A stretch of 64,000 nt of DNA from Berghia stephanieae (lineage: Eukaryota; Mollusca; Gastropoda; Nudibranchia; Aeolidiidae), in the NCBI GenBank assembly GCA_034508935.3, contig CM067445.1, positions 76,312,128 through 76,376,127 of the forward strand, given 5' to 3'. The translations under genes were made by a program, and so were the position numbers. The notes beneath the pieces are model-generated. The model saw only the letters and a program-made list of their open reading frames with translations. It did not search any database and had not been told where the DNA came from. Below, in pieces: positions 53,163 through 64,000 of the stretch. Within the stretch, counting starts at the first letter, position 1. Each line of letters begins with the position of its first letter.

Positions 53163-55369
53163 TCATGAAACTAAAGGCAATCCTCAACAACACAAATATC
53201 TCCATCAGAACACGAATGAGATGCACCAAATGCTATGTGTGGTCCATTTTCTTTTATGGTTGTGAAACGTGGACACTAACCGCACAGACAGAACAACGTA
53301 TTGAAGCTTTTGAGATGTGGACGTACAGGAGAATACTGAAAATACCTTGGACAGCAAGAAAAACAAACATCGAAGTCCTCGACCTAATGGGCCAAAAACA
53401 AAAAGAACTTCTTTTGACTGTGAAGCACAAAAAGCTGTCATATTTTGGACATATGCGAAGACATGATAGTCTCGAAAAAAGGATAATGGAGGGAAGAATT
53501 GAAGGAAAGAGAGGCAGAGGAAGACAAAGGAAATCCTGGACAGATGGCATCAAGGAAGCTACAGGACGGCGCATGGCAGACTGTAACGAGGCTGCAATGG
53601 ACCGTGAAGGATGGAAAGCCATTTTATCTCAACAATTCCAGAATTGAGGTAAAGGACGAAGCCCGATTCCTGGGTTTGATCTTTGATAGGAAACTAAATT
53701 TCCTCGCCCATATCAAAGATCTCAGACTGCGATGCATGAAAGCAATGAGAATAATGAGAGTTCTGTCGAGCATGGAATGGGGTTCGGACACAAACACTCT
53801 TCTAAAGATATACCGAACCCTTATTCGATCAAAACTGGACTACGCATCTTTTGTATACGGCTCTGCAAAACCATCCTACTTAGGCATGCTGGACCCAATT
53901 CATCATCAGGGACTGCGCTTGGCACTCGGGGCTTTCCGCACTTCTCCAGTGGCAAGCCTTTATGCTGAGGCAGATGAGCCACCTCTCCATCTCAGGAGGA
54001 AAAAACTGACTCTCCAGTATGTTACTAAGGTCACATCGCTGCACGACAACCCAGCACACAAACATGTACACTACACGGATAGGACACTAGAAGAAAAATT
54101 TCGTAAGCACCCAAAAATGACACCACCATTAGGTTGCAGAATAAAAAAAGACATCGCAGACATGAACATCAGTCTAGATAGGATACATCCATACGTCCAG
54201 GCAAAGACACCACCATGGTCCATACATAGACCAAACATAAATTTGGACCTAACAAAACTGGAAAAATCACAAACAGACCCACATATTTACAAACAGACAC
54301 TAAAAGCAATATTACAAACATACAAAAACCATACTCACATATTTACGGATGGTTCAAAGAGCGCAGATGCAGTAGGATGTGCCTATCACTCATCGGAAGG
54401 CACAGGATCACTTCGCCTGGATAGAAATGTTTCGATCTTTACAGCGGAATCGAGAGCAATCCTAAATGCTCTCCGTTTGGCTGAGAGATCGAATAAAAAT
54501 AAATTCTTGATCTTGTCTGACTCGCTGTCCGTACTTAAGGGGATCTCAAATTTTTATTGCACCGATCCAAGACTCATAAGTATCTTGGAAGGTGCAAATA
54601 AATTATTTATTAAGAAAAAGAAAGTTTGTTTTCTCTGGGTACCTAGTCATGTGGGTATCCAGGGAACGAAGAAGCGGATCGACTGGCAAAAGAGGCGGTG
54701 AGCCAAGAATTACAAGAGGGCAGTAAAATCCCACACGCGGATTTAAAGATCAATATAAAAAAACATGTCCGAAAGGAATGGGAACGATCCTGGAGTCGAG
54801 ATGTACATAACAAATTAAAACAAATTAAAAGTGACCTCGGCCCCAGACCCAACTCGGGGCTAAAAAGAAGAGACGAGGTAAAAATAACTCGACTCCGGAT
54901 CGGACATACTGCCCTCACTCACCGTTTCCTTCTGGAGAGGGATGAAAAACCCCTCTGCAGAACATGTAACTGTGACCTGACAGTTCAACACATTTTAATT
55001 GAATGTACAGAATTAGAACAGATAAGGTCACAACATTATGATAACAGAGACTTGAAGTCTCTGTTCCAGTCGGTCGATCCGCTTACAATTTTAAAGTATC
55101 TGCAGGAATGTGAACTCCTGCAGAAATTGTAGATATTTTTACTTAACAAACATGTAACTATTATGATTTTATAAAGATTTTATTACAACAGTACACGTTT
55201 TGATCAACTGTGGCCCCTCGGGGCCGATAAAAGATTGATGAAAGACAGAAACGGGCGCTTAAATGACCTAAATAGTGTCGAAAGCGCCGTTAAACACCTA
55301 AAAAACAAAACATGGAAAGCCATGACATCCGACCTCTGGAAAGAGATGGAACCCGGGTAAGGTAAGGTA
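53163..55369 (+). mobile_element. 5'-truncated LINE, split by another LINE
   Basis: Part 1 (53163-53620) encodes the C-terminal region CYVWSIFFYGCETWTLTAQT, IEAFEMWTYRRILKIPWTAR, LSYFGHMRRHDSLEKRIMEG and KRGRGRQRKSW. Part 2 (55322-55369) carries the last residues (MTSDLWKEMEPG) and a (GGTAA)n tail. The target duplication AGTCATTCAGT flanks it at 53152-53162 and 55370-55380. Apart from the insertion the coding part is open. A typical craniofacial development protein 2-like LINE end; clade not assigned. Confidence 0.85.
53621..55311 (+). mobile_element. 5'-truncated RNase H-bearing LINE (I/Nimb-like) inside the previous LINE
   Basis: Open frame from about 53640: ARFLGLIFDRKLNFLAHIKD (end of reverse transcriptase), SKLDYASFVYGSA, then an RNase H with HIFTDGSKSADAVGCAYHSS, FTAESRAILNALRLAERS, LILSDSLSVLKG and WVPSHVGIQG. 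The C-terminus (to 55132) holds CRTCNCDLTVQHILIEC. One base is missing near 54666 (GGAACG where GGAAACG would fit), so the frame shifts once. The 10-bp duplication ATGGAAAGCC lies at 53611-53620 and 55312-55321. The 3' UTR ends in the stem-loop GGGCGCTTAAATGACCTAAA, GTGTCGAAAGCGCCG and an A-rich tail. Confidence 0.9.
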
Positions 55370-55384
55370 AGTCATTCAGTGAGG

Positions 55385-55500
55385 CCGGTGTAGCACGCCA
55401 GAATGACTCTATCGCCAAAAAGAGTTAGATTGGCGGCCGCAATCTAGAGTTTACCTGGCGTGAGCCCCGCCCACGCCAATTCTACTCTCTCCACGCCAAA
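55385..55500. repeat. imperfect inverted repeat, ACGCCAG ends
   Basis: ACGCCAGAATGACTCT (about 55395) pairs with the reverse of AGAGTTTACCTGGCGT (about 55446); further CGCCAA copies follow. Short and GC-richer than its surroundings. Confidence 0.55.
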
Positions 55501-56751
55501 AGCACTCTACAAGGGAAATAACTCACACTTGAAAAATTCAAGTAACCGAGAGTAATCCCCCTTACCATCAACATCTGGCCATAGATAATACAGGACTAGA
55601 TACGACAACAGGTAGGAAAACGTCATCAAAAGTGGCTGTCAGAGGTCGAGCGCCGCCATTTTCTTTTTTTTTTTATGCAACCAGGGACGCTGTGCGATTT
55701 TGTCTCTATATGAATGACTTTGATTGAGCTCGATTAACCTTGATTTGTGGACGGAAAATAGATAAAAAGGCCAGGTTTATGATGATAAACCAAATTAGAC
55801 ATATTAAACTACACTTTTACTTGTACATTTTAGACTTGGCTCCAATGATCGGGTTTACATTAATAACTTTAAAAAATATTATGAATAATTTTTAACTCCC
55901 TTTTTGTGGGGAGATTTTGTCATTCGTGGTATCAATTTTATTGTAATAAAGAGATAGGAACTTAAGAGTTATTTTTTCTGATGCGAAATTATTACTTTGT
56001 AATTTTAGCACTAAGAAAAGTAGTTGGTAAATAAATTTGGTACACCTCTTTGATCTACCGCCACCGTCCATTCGTGTAGAATTGTGAATCAAGCGTCTCA
56101 AAGTCTTCGACCAATCACAGGCTATCTATCCAGCTGGCCGAAACAAAGACGCTTCTCACCGTCGATGTATTACGCTATTGTTACGCAAGGAATATAACAC
56201 CTTTTTGAGTAGGCCTAAAAGCTAAAATCTAAAAGTAAAAAATATAATTCTGAGGAATCTGAAAGTCACATTGTTGAAATCAGCTTGAAAAAAGAACATT
56301 GGTCCTTTTTTTCAGAAAAATCTGTTTTACGAATAAATTTGATTTTAAAAATTACTTTTGTTTATTTTAGCTTTTTTAGCAACTTTTTTATTTATAGGCC
56401 GATTTTCTTGATTTTTATATCATTCTTTATATCTCAATGAGACGAGATCAGTGATATACTTTGTTTGTTTAAAATGTAACTAGAACATAATTTGGCTTTT
56501 TTACCTATCAAACGTGCCTGGATAATATATTCAGCATCTATGCCATGAGCGTCTTCCAGTGTTTCAACGATGATTCAGTTCATAGTTGACGGCTGTTGAC
56601 ACGTGAGCTGTCAGAACGACCAATCGTTGAAGGGTCAAGATTCTCAATAGCCAACCGTTCTTCGATCAAAAAACTTAAGAACTCACGAGAACAAAAGTTT
56701 GAAATTTGGTGATGGACGGACTATGAAATCGCTTCTGGGCGGAGTTTAGCC
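55501..56751. other. no gene seen
   Basis: Intergenic DNA between two LINEs. A few A/T-rich open frames, none with a recognisable domain. Confidence 0.45.
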
Positions 56752-59510
56752 ATGAGGGTAAGGGTCATTGAGAGCGTAACGGACAGCAATGGGGTGAACC
56801 GAATTTCCGTGGAAGTAGGTGGACTGTGTTTGCATAATATTTACAAACCACCTAGAGCGACTTGGACTACACCACCGGTACCGGTGGTCAGCCATCCTTC
56901 CATCTGTCTGGGAGACTTTAATAGCCACCATCACGAATGGGGCTACCGAGACTGCAACGAGGCAGGAAGACAACTCCGCTCATGGATGGACTGTAACGAT
57001 CTACACCTAGTGTACGATCCTACAGCCAAGGGTACCTTCCGGGGTACCCGCCATAAGAAGGAGTATACTCCAGACCTCACCCTCGTAACGAAATGCGCGA
57101 ACGGTGAACCGCTGCAGGTGAAGCGGACAGTCCTCGGGGACTTTCCGCATAGCCAGCACAGGCCGGTTCTTGTCACAGCTGGGGTGACAATACCGAGGGT
57201 GCAGTCTCTCCCACTTTGCAGATGGAATTTCAGGAAGGCTGATTGGGAGGAATTCAGTTCCTATATCGAGCAGGTCTGCCCTGCCATTCCTCCCAAGTCC
57301 AAGAATATAACCAGATTCAGTAGGCTACTGGTTAAAAGCGCTCAACGCTCTATTCCACGGGGCAAACGGAAATTCTACACCCCTTGCTGGACAGCAGAGT
57401 CGGAAGAGCTGTACCGAGAGTACCAGCAGACCCAGTCCCAGGACACAGCCGATAGACTACTTCAGTCTCTGGCAGAGGGAAGGAAGCAACGGTGGCAGGA
57501 GACCGTGGAAAGTCTCGACTTTACACACTCCAGCCGCCACGCTTGGCGTTTGATAAAGAAATTGGACCCAGATCGGAATTTCGCGAAGGCTGCACCGGAA
57601 TGCGAGGCAGACACAATTGCCAAGAACATTAAGAACCGCAGCAAGCGGGTCCCTAATCAGGCTTTTGAGCGCGGTGTCCGCAAGGCGTACCGTACGATTT
57701 TGGACTCGCTACCTGCGGAGGAGTCGGACTGGACGGCCCCGTTCAGTCCCCGAGAAGTGGGTGCAGCCATTAGCGAAGTGAAGAACGGCAAAGCAGCAGG
57801 GATAGATGGTGTATATCCCGATATGGTGACGCATCTGGGCCCCAGGGCACGGGCCTGGCTAGCAGAGGCAATGTCTGACATCCTTGCAAAAGGAAAGCTT
57901 CCACAAGTGTGGAAGCATGCGAAGATAGTTGCCATCCTGAAGCCAGGGAAGCCGGCGAAGGAGGCAGATAGTTACAGACCCATATCGCTGCTGAGCTGTC
58001 TTTACAAATTGTTGGAGCGTGTTCTATTAAACCGATGGGGGCCGGTCCTAGACGCTGCCCTGCCACCTGAGCAGGCAGGCTTCAGGGAAGGGAGGTGCAC
58101 CACGGAGCAGGTCATTGCCCTTACAGAGCATATTGAGCACGGGTTCGAGAGAAAACAGCAAACAGGTCCTGTGTTTATAGACCTATCAGCGGCGTACGAT
58201 ACGGTCTGGTGCGATGGGTTAATGCTCAAACTTGCAAAAATCATAAGGTGCAAAAAGACCTTGAAGTTGTTCTCTTCGATCTTAGGGGAAAGGCAATTCC
58301 ACGTCGCGCTGGGAGACGTCACGAGCAAAGTAAGGAAATTGAAGAATGGGGTCCCTCAGGGGTCGGTACTTGCGCCAATGTTGTTTAACGTTTACATTAG
58401 CGATATGCCGAACACTTCCTCCCTGAGGCTGGGATACGCAGACGACTGGGCACTCGTTACTCAGAGTAAAGTGTGGACCCGTCTCGAGAGCGTCTCAGCG
58501 AGGACGTCACCAGACTCAAATCCTACTTTGACAAGTGGTACCTGAAGATGAACACTTCAAAAACCGTGGCCACTGCATTTCACTTATGCAGTGGTTGGCA
58601 CACCCGTAAACTGAATGTCCTAGTCGGGACCAGCCACTCCCATATGAGCCGCGTCCAAAATATTTAGGGGTGACGTTGGATCGCAGCCTTACCTATCGGG
58701 TTCATCTCGAAGGGGTTGCCCGGAAGATAGAGAAACGCAACAGTCTTCTGAGGAAGCTGGCGGGATCGACTTGGGGCGCTAGCCAAGCGCTCCTGAGAAC
58801 ATCCGCCCTGGCACTATGCTATTCCACCGCGGAGTATTGCGCTCCATTGTGGGGTAGAAGCAGAAACGTTGAGAAGGTGGATGTAAAACTTCGCAAGTCG
58901 ATGCACATAGTGTCGGGAACGCTAGCAACAACCCCTAGAGAATGGGGCCCGATAATGGCAGCGATCCAGCCCCCCGATGTCCGGAGGGAGACCATTACGG
59001 GAAACTGGCTGAGTAAGATCAAAGAGAGAGGGAATGGGGATACCCCTCTCATGCGCATAATGAACGGTGCCCCCGTTTCGAGCCGAAATAAGTCCCGGCA
59101 ACCCTTGTACGCAGAATCCCTGACTACGGACAGAGCTGCACATACGAGATGGAAAACGGTTTCGACGAATTCAATCCCTCGTGGGGGCGGGGACCTACAC
59201 TCCTCTAAGCTTGATGAGAAGTTGCCAGGCTTTGATACCAGTAAGAGGAGACACTGGGTAGCTGCGAATCGGCTTCGGTCGAGGAGCTGCCTAACGGCCG
59301 GTGCATTACATCAGTGGGGTCTAACTTCCTGTCCAATATGTCCACGCTGTGGACAAGAACCCGAAACGGCAGAGCATCTAGTCGAAAGGTGTGTTGTGAC
59401 GATGCTACCAGGCGGGTTCGCGACGGTGCACGAATGCGGACCGGACTTTGCTGATTGGGTCGATCGTCATAACATAATAGTGTGAACCATAAGAAGCTGC
59501 TGCCATGAGG
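56752..59510 (+). mobile_element. LINE with endonuclease part and reverse transcriptase, frameshifted
   Basis: Frame 56752-58490 starts inside an AP-type endonuclease (LCLHNIYKPP, LGDFNSHHHEWGY, HRPVLVTAG). It continues into a reverse transcriptase with AKIVAILKPGKPAKEADSYR, FIDLSAAYDTV (motif A), [16 protein letters not shown] (motif B) and YADDWALV (motif C). Near 58490 and again before 58650 the frame shifts; the last part (58655-59484) carries YSTAEYCAPLWGRS and CPICPRCGQEPETAEHLVERC. At least two shifts, so inactive but young in sequence. Same family as 2739-3575; a relative of 10973-12635. Confidence 0.92.
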
Positions 59511-59876
59511 GACCGTAGAAAACAAAAAGGCGACTGCAGACATCAAAGGGTAGGCTTATATCATCAAAGGATGTCTACATGATTGGCATGGCCATATAGG
59601 GAACTCATTATCTACTCCCCCATAAAGAATCTGAACACGAGAGGGTTAAATACGATGGCGGCGATTAGCAACTAAAAAGTGGCTGTTGTCAGGTCTGCTC
59701 CTAGTAGTCTGTGGGACTGGCTGACCACACACAGCCGCTAAAGAGCATAGTTCTAGATTAATAATAATAATATATACGTGAAAGGGTAAATAAATGCATG
59801 TTCGTAGAAGGGGTGCACATCATGAGGCATAAAATGTAAAATACTCTACAAGGTTGGAGAGATAGATAGAAAACAA
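59511..59876. other. no gene seen
   Basis: Unrecognised DNA between the LINE end and the A-run. Confidence 0.45.
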
Positions 59877-60300
<424 letters not shown>

Positions 60301-60394
60301 TATTAGAAAGGAAGAAAACGGGAAGGTAAAAAAATTCTACAGTTATAATTATTTGTTTGTAATGTTTTTTTAAACAAAAAAAAACAAAACAAAA

Positions 60395-60613
60395 AACAAC
60401 ATAACAGAGAGATGATTTACAATGAAAAATATATCTCCCAAAATTCTAAGTATACATTCGACTGTTTCCCTTCCTGCCAAGGACTCCAGCCAGGGCCAGA
60501 ACAAAACCAAGTAATCTCATTCCAAGACAAAGACAATTGGAAAACAGACATAAGGAAATAAGAGACACATCAAGTAATTCCCTACCCACTATGGGAGGTC
60601 GGGAACCCCACCC
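60395..60613 (-). mobile_element. family C repeat, reverse, head half
   Basis: On the minus strand: GGGTGGGGTTCCCGACCTCC at 60613, through TTTGTCTTGGAATGAGATTA and CTGGCCCTGGCTGGAGTCCT to about 60400. Confidence 0.75.
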
Positions 60614-60940
60614 ATACAGTTACAATTAAAAGACCCAAGAAAAGGGGTTCCGAGAGCATATCATCATTGTACTTTGTTTAAAACACCTAAAAGTCTCATC
60701 CAGACACCGGCAAAGGATACCACTAAGAGGACCACATTCAAAGGTTTACAAGATATGTTAAAAACAAAAATATAACGATCAGTACATAACCGAGAGATGA
60801 TTTACAAGGAAAAAATTATCACCTCCCAAACACTACACTCCGGAAAGGGCCAAGACAGTAAACATTCCAAGACAAAGACAGAAAAAATACCCTCACAAAA
60901 CAGATATAGGGGGATAGAAGACAGAGCAAATGATCTTGTT
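60613..60940 (-). mobile_element. family C repeat, reverse, no tail
   Basis: Minus strand from about 60940 to CTTTTAATTGTAACTGTAT at 60615, where the next head starts at once, the same dimer joint type as at 45507. Confidence 0.65.
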
Positions 60941-60947
60941 TTGTTTT

Positions 60948-61560
60948 AAAGGATTTTACGGCATTTGCAACACATTAAGGTCATATCAGCGCCAGTAAGA
61001 AGGAAGAAATGGACTAGTAAAAAGTTTTAGAATTACAGTTAAAGCACAATTAAATTAATAAGGTAAGACAAAGGGGAATTGGTCCAAATAAGAAACAGGT
61101 GTAGATTTCAAGAGCACACTTTCAGTGTACTTAGTTTGAGATCACCTAAAAGTCTTATCCAGACACACGCACAGGTCCCAAATCAGAGTAATACATTCAC
61201 ATATTTTACAAATCATATATAATATAAACATAATACAGTGCATAAAAGAGGAAAAAATACCATCTCCCAAAACTAACTATACACTTGACTGTTTACCCTC
61301 TCTCTCAGCCGACCAGGACCAGGACAAAACCAAGTAATCCCATCCCAAGACAAAGACAGAAAGCAAGTTGGAAAATAGATATAGGGGGATAAAAGACAAA
61401 TAAGTACCTCCCTGCCCGCTATGGAAGGTCAGGAACCCCATCAAGGCAAATGATCTCCTGCCCACCATGAGAGAGCAACATGGTAAGGGAAAACACGATA
61501 AAGGGGATACGAGACTGCAAGAGACCTCTCTTTCCACCTTGGGAGGTCACAAGACACCAC
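60948..61560 (-). mobile_element. family C repeat, reverse, full copy plus extra heads
   Basis: Head near 61440 (GGGGTTCCTGACCTTCCATA), tail GGCGCTGATATGACCTTAAT, GTTGCAAATGCCGTAAAATC near 60950-60999. Two further head-like bits lie at 61445-61560 (GCCCACCATGAGAG, GACCTCTCTTTCCACCTTGG). Confidence 0.7.
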
Positions 61561-62105
61561 ACAGGGACTAATAATGAAATAGGATAGATGAGATTATAAG
61601 CGTGTGAACGGGTGTGGAACACAACAGTCAGTAGAAGAAGATCCCCGACCCCCAAGGAATTCAAGAATGAACATGAAGAACAACATGTTGAGCTCTCAAA
61701 TTTAATACAGCATTCATAATCAATCTTTGCATAATTCATCAACTATGTACATCAATAGTAAAATTTTGGTTGGATTGCGAATATGGATAACAATATAAAA
61801 TTATCAGACAAATATGCTTAAAAATGAATGTATCTGTACAATAATATTTATAATGCATAATAATTAAATTCATTTCTTAATTTATTGACTTATCTTGGAG
61901 GCGTACTGTGGTTTTTCTTCTGGCGTCTGCATTATCGGGATAGGGGCCTGCACACACAATTTTATGATCACAACAGGAATTGTAACACTGGTGGTATTTT
62001 TTCATATTATATCAGAATAGTAATCTATCATTAAAACAAATACATTATTTTAAAAATATACAGTAGAATGAGTCATTACAATTAAAGAAATCAAATTCAA
62101 GAAAC
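61561..62105. other. no gene seen
   Basis: AT-rich DNA without a recognised element. Confidence 0.45.
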
Positions 62106-63000
62106 ATTACGTATATTATCCCCAGCATTATTCAACCTATACACAGACATAATATTCAGGAACGTGGAACACCTGTCTAGTCTTAATGTCGGGGGAGTGA
62201 ATATTAATAATCTCCGCTATGCTGATGATACAGTGCTTATAGCAGAAGCTGAACAAGATCTACACGCCATTGTAGATATAGTCAAAACTGAAAGTGAAAA
62301 GTTTGGCCTGCTCATGAATGTGAAAAAAACAAAGACAATGCTATTTAGCAAGAGAAAAAACAATGGAAAATATCAATTGAAATAGATGGAAAGATCATAG
62401 AGCAAGTAAAGTCATTCCAATATCTAGGAGCATTATTGACAGAAGATGGAAAATGCGATGCAGAAATCATCAGACGAATTGCATTGGCCAAGAGTAAATT
62501 TTCAAAAATGCATTACCTAATCACATCCCACGACCTATCACTTACCACAAAAACACGTCTGGCAAAATGCTACATTTAGTCAACACTACTTTATGGATGT
62601 GAAACATGGTCTCTGACAAAGAAACTAGAAAAGAAACTCAGAGCATTTGAGATGTGGACCTATAGAAGAATTGCAAGGGTATCCTGGAAGGAAAAGAAAA
62701 CAAATCATCAAGTACTCCAAACTTTAGGAATAACATCAACAACGATCATTTCAACTATTAGAAAGAGGATAACCCGATATTTCGGCCACATCAGAAGGCA
62801 CGACAGAAGACCATTGCAGAGGGAAAGATAGAAGGCATGCGTGGTCGAGGACGAAGAAGGACAAGCTGGCTTGGAAATGTCGCAGCGTACGTAGGATGCC
62901 CCATAAATCAATGTGCGAAACTTGCAGATGAGAGAGAAAGCTGGCGAATGCGAACCATGATCTCCAACGTCGTGTCCGACATGGAACATCGGTAAAGGTA
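62106..63000 (+). mobile_element. 5'-truncated LINE with YADD, related to 53163
   Basis: LSPALFNLYTD, then LRYADDTVLIAEAEQDLHAI and GLLMNVKKTKTMLF in one frame; after a shift near 62380 VKSFQYLGALLTEDGK, LLYGCETWSLTKKLEKKLRA and FEMWTYRRIARVSWKEKKTN in another. Ends with a GGTAAAGGTAAA tail like that at 53163-55369. Two or more frameshifts and a stop near 62578, so inactive. Confidence 0.82.
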
Positions 63001-63119
63001 AATATTACAAAACAATTGCTATAATTTACTTTGAGGCTGTTAAGTGGGTATTGCGTGATATAAATGTTCTTGTCTATTAATTCTTACTAATTCTAGCTAA
63101 ATACTTTATGAGTGATATA

Positions 63120-63872
63120 ATTTTTTTTGTCCTCAATTCGAAGGGTGATTTTGCACAACTACTCTCTCTCTTCTAGGTTCCATGCCTGGTCCAGGCTTCG
63201 GATACTGCATGAATTATCTCTCTCCATTCCTCCCTGTCTCTTGCTTTTTCAAACAGCTCTTGGATTGTTAGGTTGGTGAAGCCCTTCAGTTAGTCTATGA
63301 GTGTTTTTCTTTGTCTCCCCCGGGCGCGTTTACCAGGTATTTTTCCACAACTTGCCAGGTATTCATTCTTATCTTTCCTTACTATGTGTCCGAAAAAGGA
63401 TAGTTGTCGATCCACTATTAAGGGCATTAGTTTCCTTTGTTGGTATGTTTGTTTTAGCACTTCTTCGTTCGTTTTGTGTGCAGTATACGATATTCTCTGC
63501 ATCCTTCTCAAGCACCACATTTCAAAAGCTTCAATGTTCTTTTGTGTTTCTGCATTTGTAGTCCAGCTTTCGCATCCGTATAACAAGATTGGCCACACGT
63601 AGCAGTTCAAGACTCGGAATCTAATCCCGAACGACATCTGTTTGTTTTTCAAAATGTTTCCCAGGTCCATGAAGGCCTGTTTGGCTTGAGTTATTCTTGC
63701 TCGTATGTCTCGGTTACATCTTCCATCTGTTGTCACTATTGAACCTAGGTATTTAAAACTTTGGTTGGTAAGTTGCTCGCCGTGAATCGTTATATTGCAG
63801 GTGTTGTTGTTTTCGGGGTTTTTCTGTATTACCATGCATTCCGTTTTGGTGATATTCACTTCCACAACTACT
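63120..63872 (-). mobile_element. 5'-truncated LINE, C-terminal part
   Basis: The minus-strand frame 63865-63290 reads VNITKTECMVIQK, NQSFKYLGSIVTTDGRCNRD, CYVWPILLYGCESWTTNAET, IEAFEMWCLRRMQRISYTAH and KRARGRQRKTLID. A stop at about 63290 breaks it, and a tail like LFEKARDREEWREIIHAV ends near 63175. Starts after the YADD motif, so the catalytic part is missing. Confidence 0.82.
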
Positions 63873-64000
63873 ATAAAGAGTAATATAAATGCAAAACGAA
63901 ACCCCTATGAAATCCTATGAAATTGTAGACCCTGATGAATTATTTTTTTATTTCTTTAGTTTCCTAAGCCAAGGCCATCGCATCTTTATTAGTATTAGTA

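Overview
The window is animal nuclear DNA: AT-rich, full of introns, microsatellites and retroelements, with no bacterial-style gene packing. The one well-supported host gene is a non-vertebrate SH2-ankyrin-SH2-tyrosine kinase of the HTK16/Shark family. That gene, the large introns, and the load of L2/CR1-like LINEs, RNase H LINEs and tRNA-derived SINEs suggest an aquatic invertebrate, possibly a mollusc or another lophotrochozoan. The species cannot be fixed from the sequence alone.

Layout. Bases 1-7.2 kb are repeat-rich: microsatellites, an L2-like LINE fossil on the minus strand, a LINE fragment, an array of short palindromes, and an inverted-repeat element built of TTTGCCAAAA-like motifs that ends about 210 bp before the kinase start codon. 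From 7451 to 38163 (+) runs the kinase gene, 20 coding exons with GT-AG introns encoding about 780 residues (SH2, ankyrin repeats, SH2, proline-rich linker, tyrosine kinase). Its introns hold a MITE-like element with a young LINE nested in it, a pogo/Tigger-like element, a second L2-like LINE, a mariner fossil, several fold-back elements (two with tRNA-like cores), two tRNA-derived SINE families and a 536-bp tandem duplication.

From 38.2 to 51 kb there is no clear gene apart from a possible two-exon start of a type II membrane protein (49581-51841). This stretch holds many same-orientation copies of a roughly 0.5-kb repeat, here called family C. From 52 to 56 kb there are large palindromes, repeats carrying TGACGTCA, and a LINE nested in another LINE with both target-site duplications readable. 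From 56.7 to 59.5 kb lies a longer but frameshifted LINE with endonuclease and reverse transcriptase. The last 4 kb hold microsatellites, family C copies in reverse, and two further LINE fragments.

No single new gene system stands out. The most interesting signals are in the mobile DNA: fold-back elements around tRNA-like cores, a 3' stem-loop shared by family C and an RNase H LINE that could be its driver, an exon-like segment duplicated in inverted orientation together with a TGACGTCA-bearing repeat, and a microsatellite serving as the polypyrimidine tract of a kinase exon. All calls were made by eye; family names for repeats are local labels.
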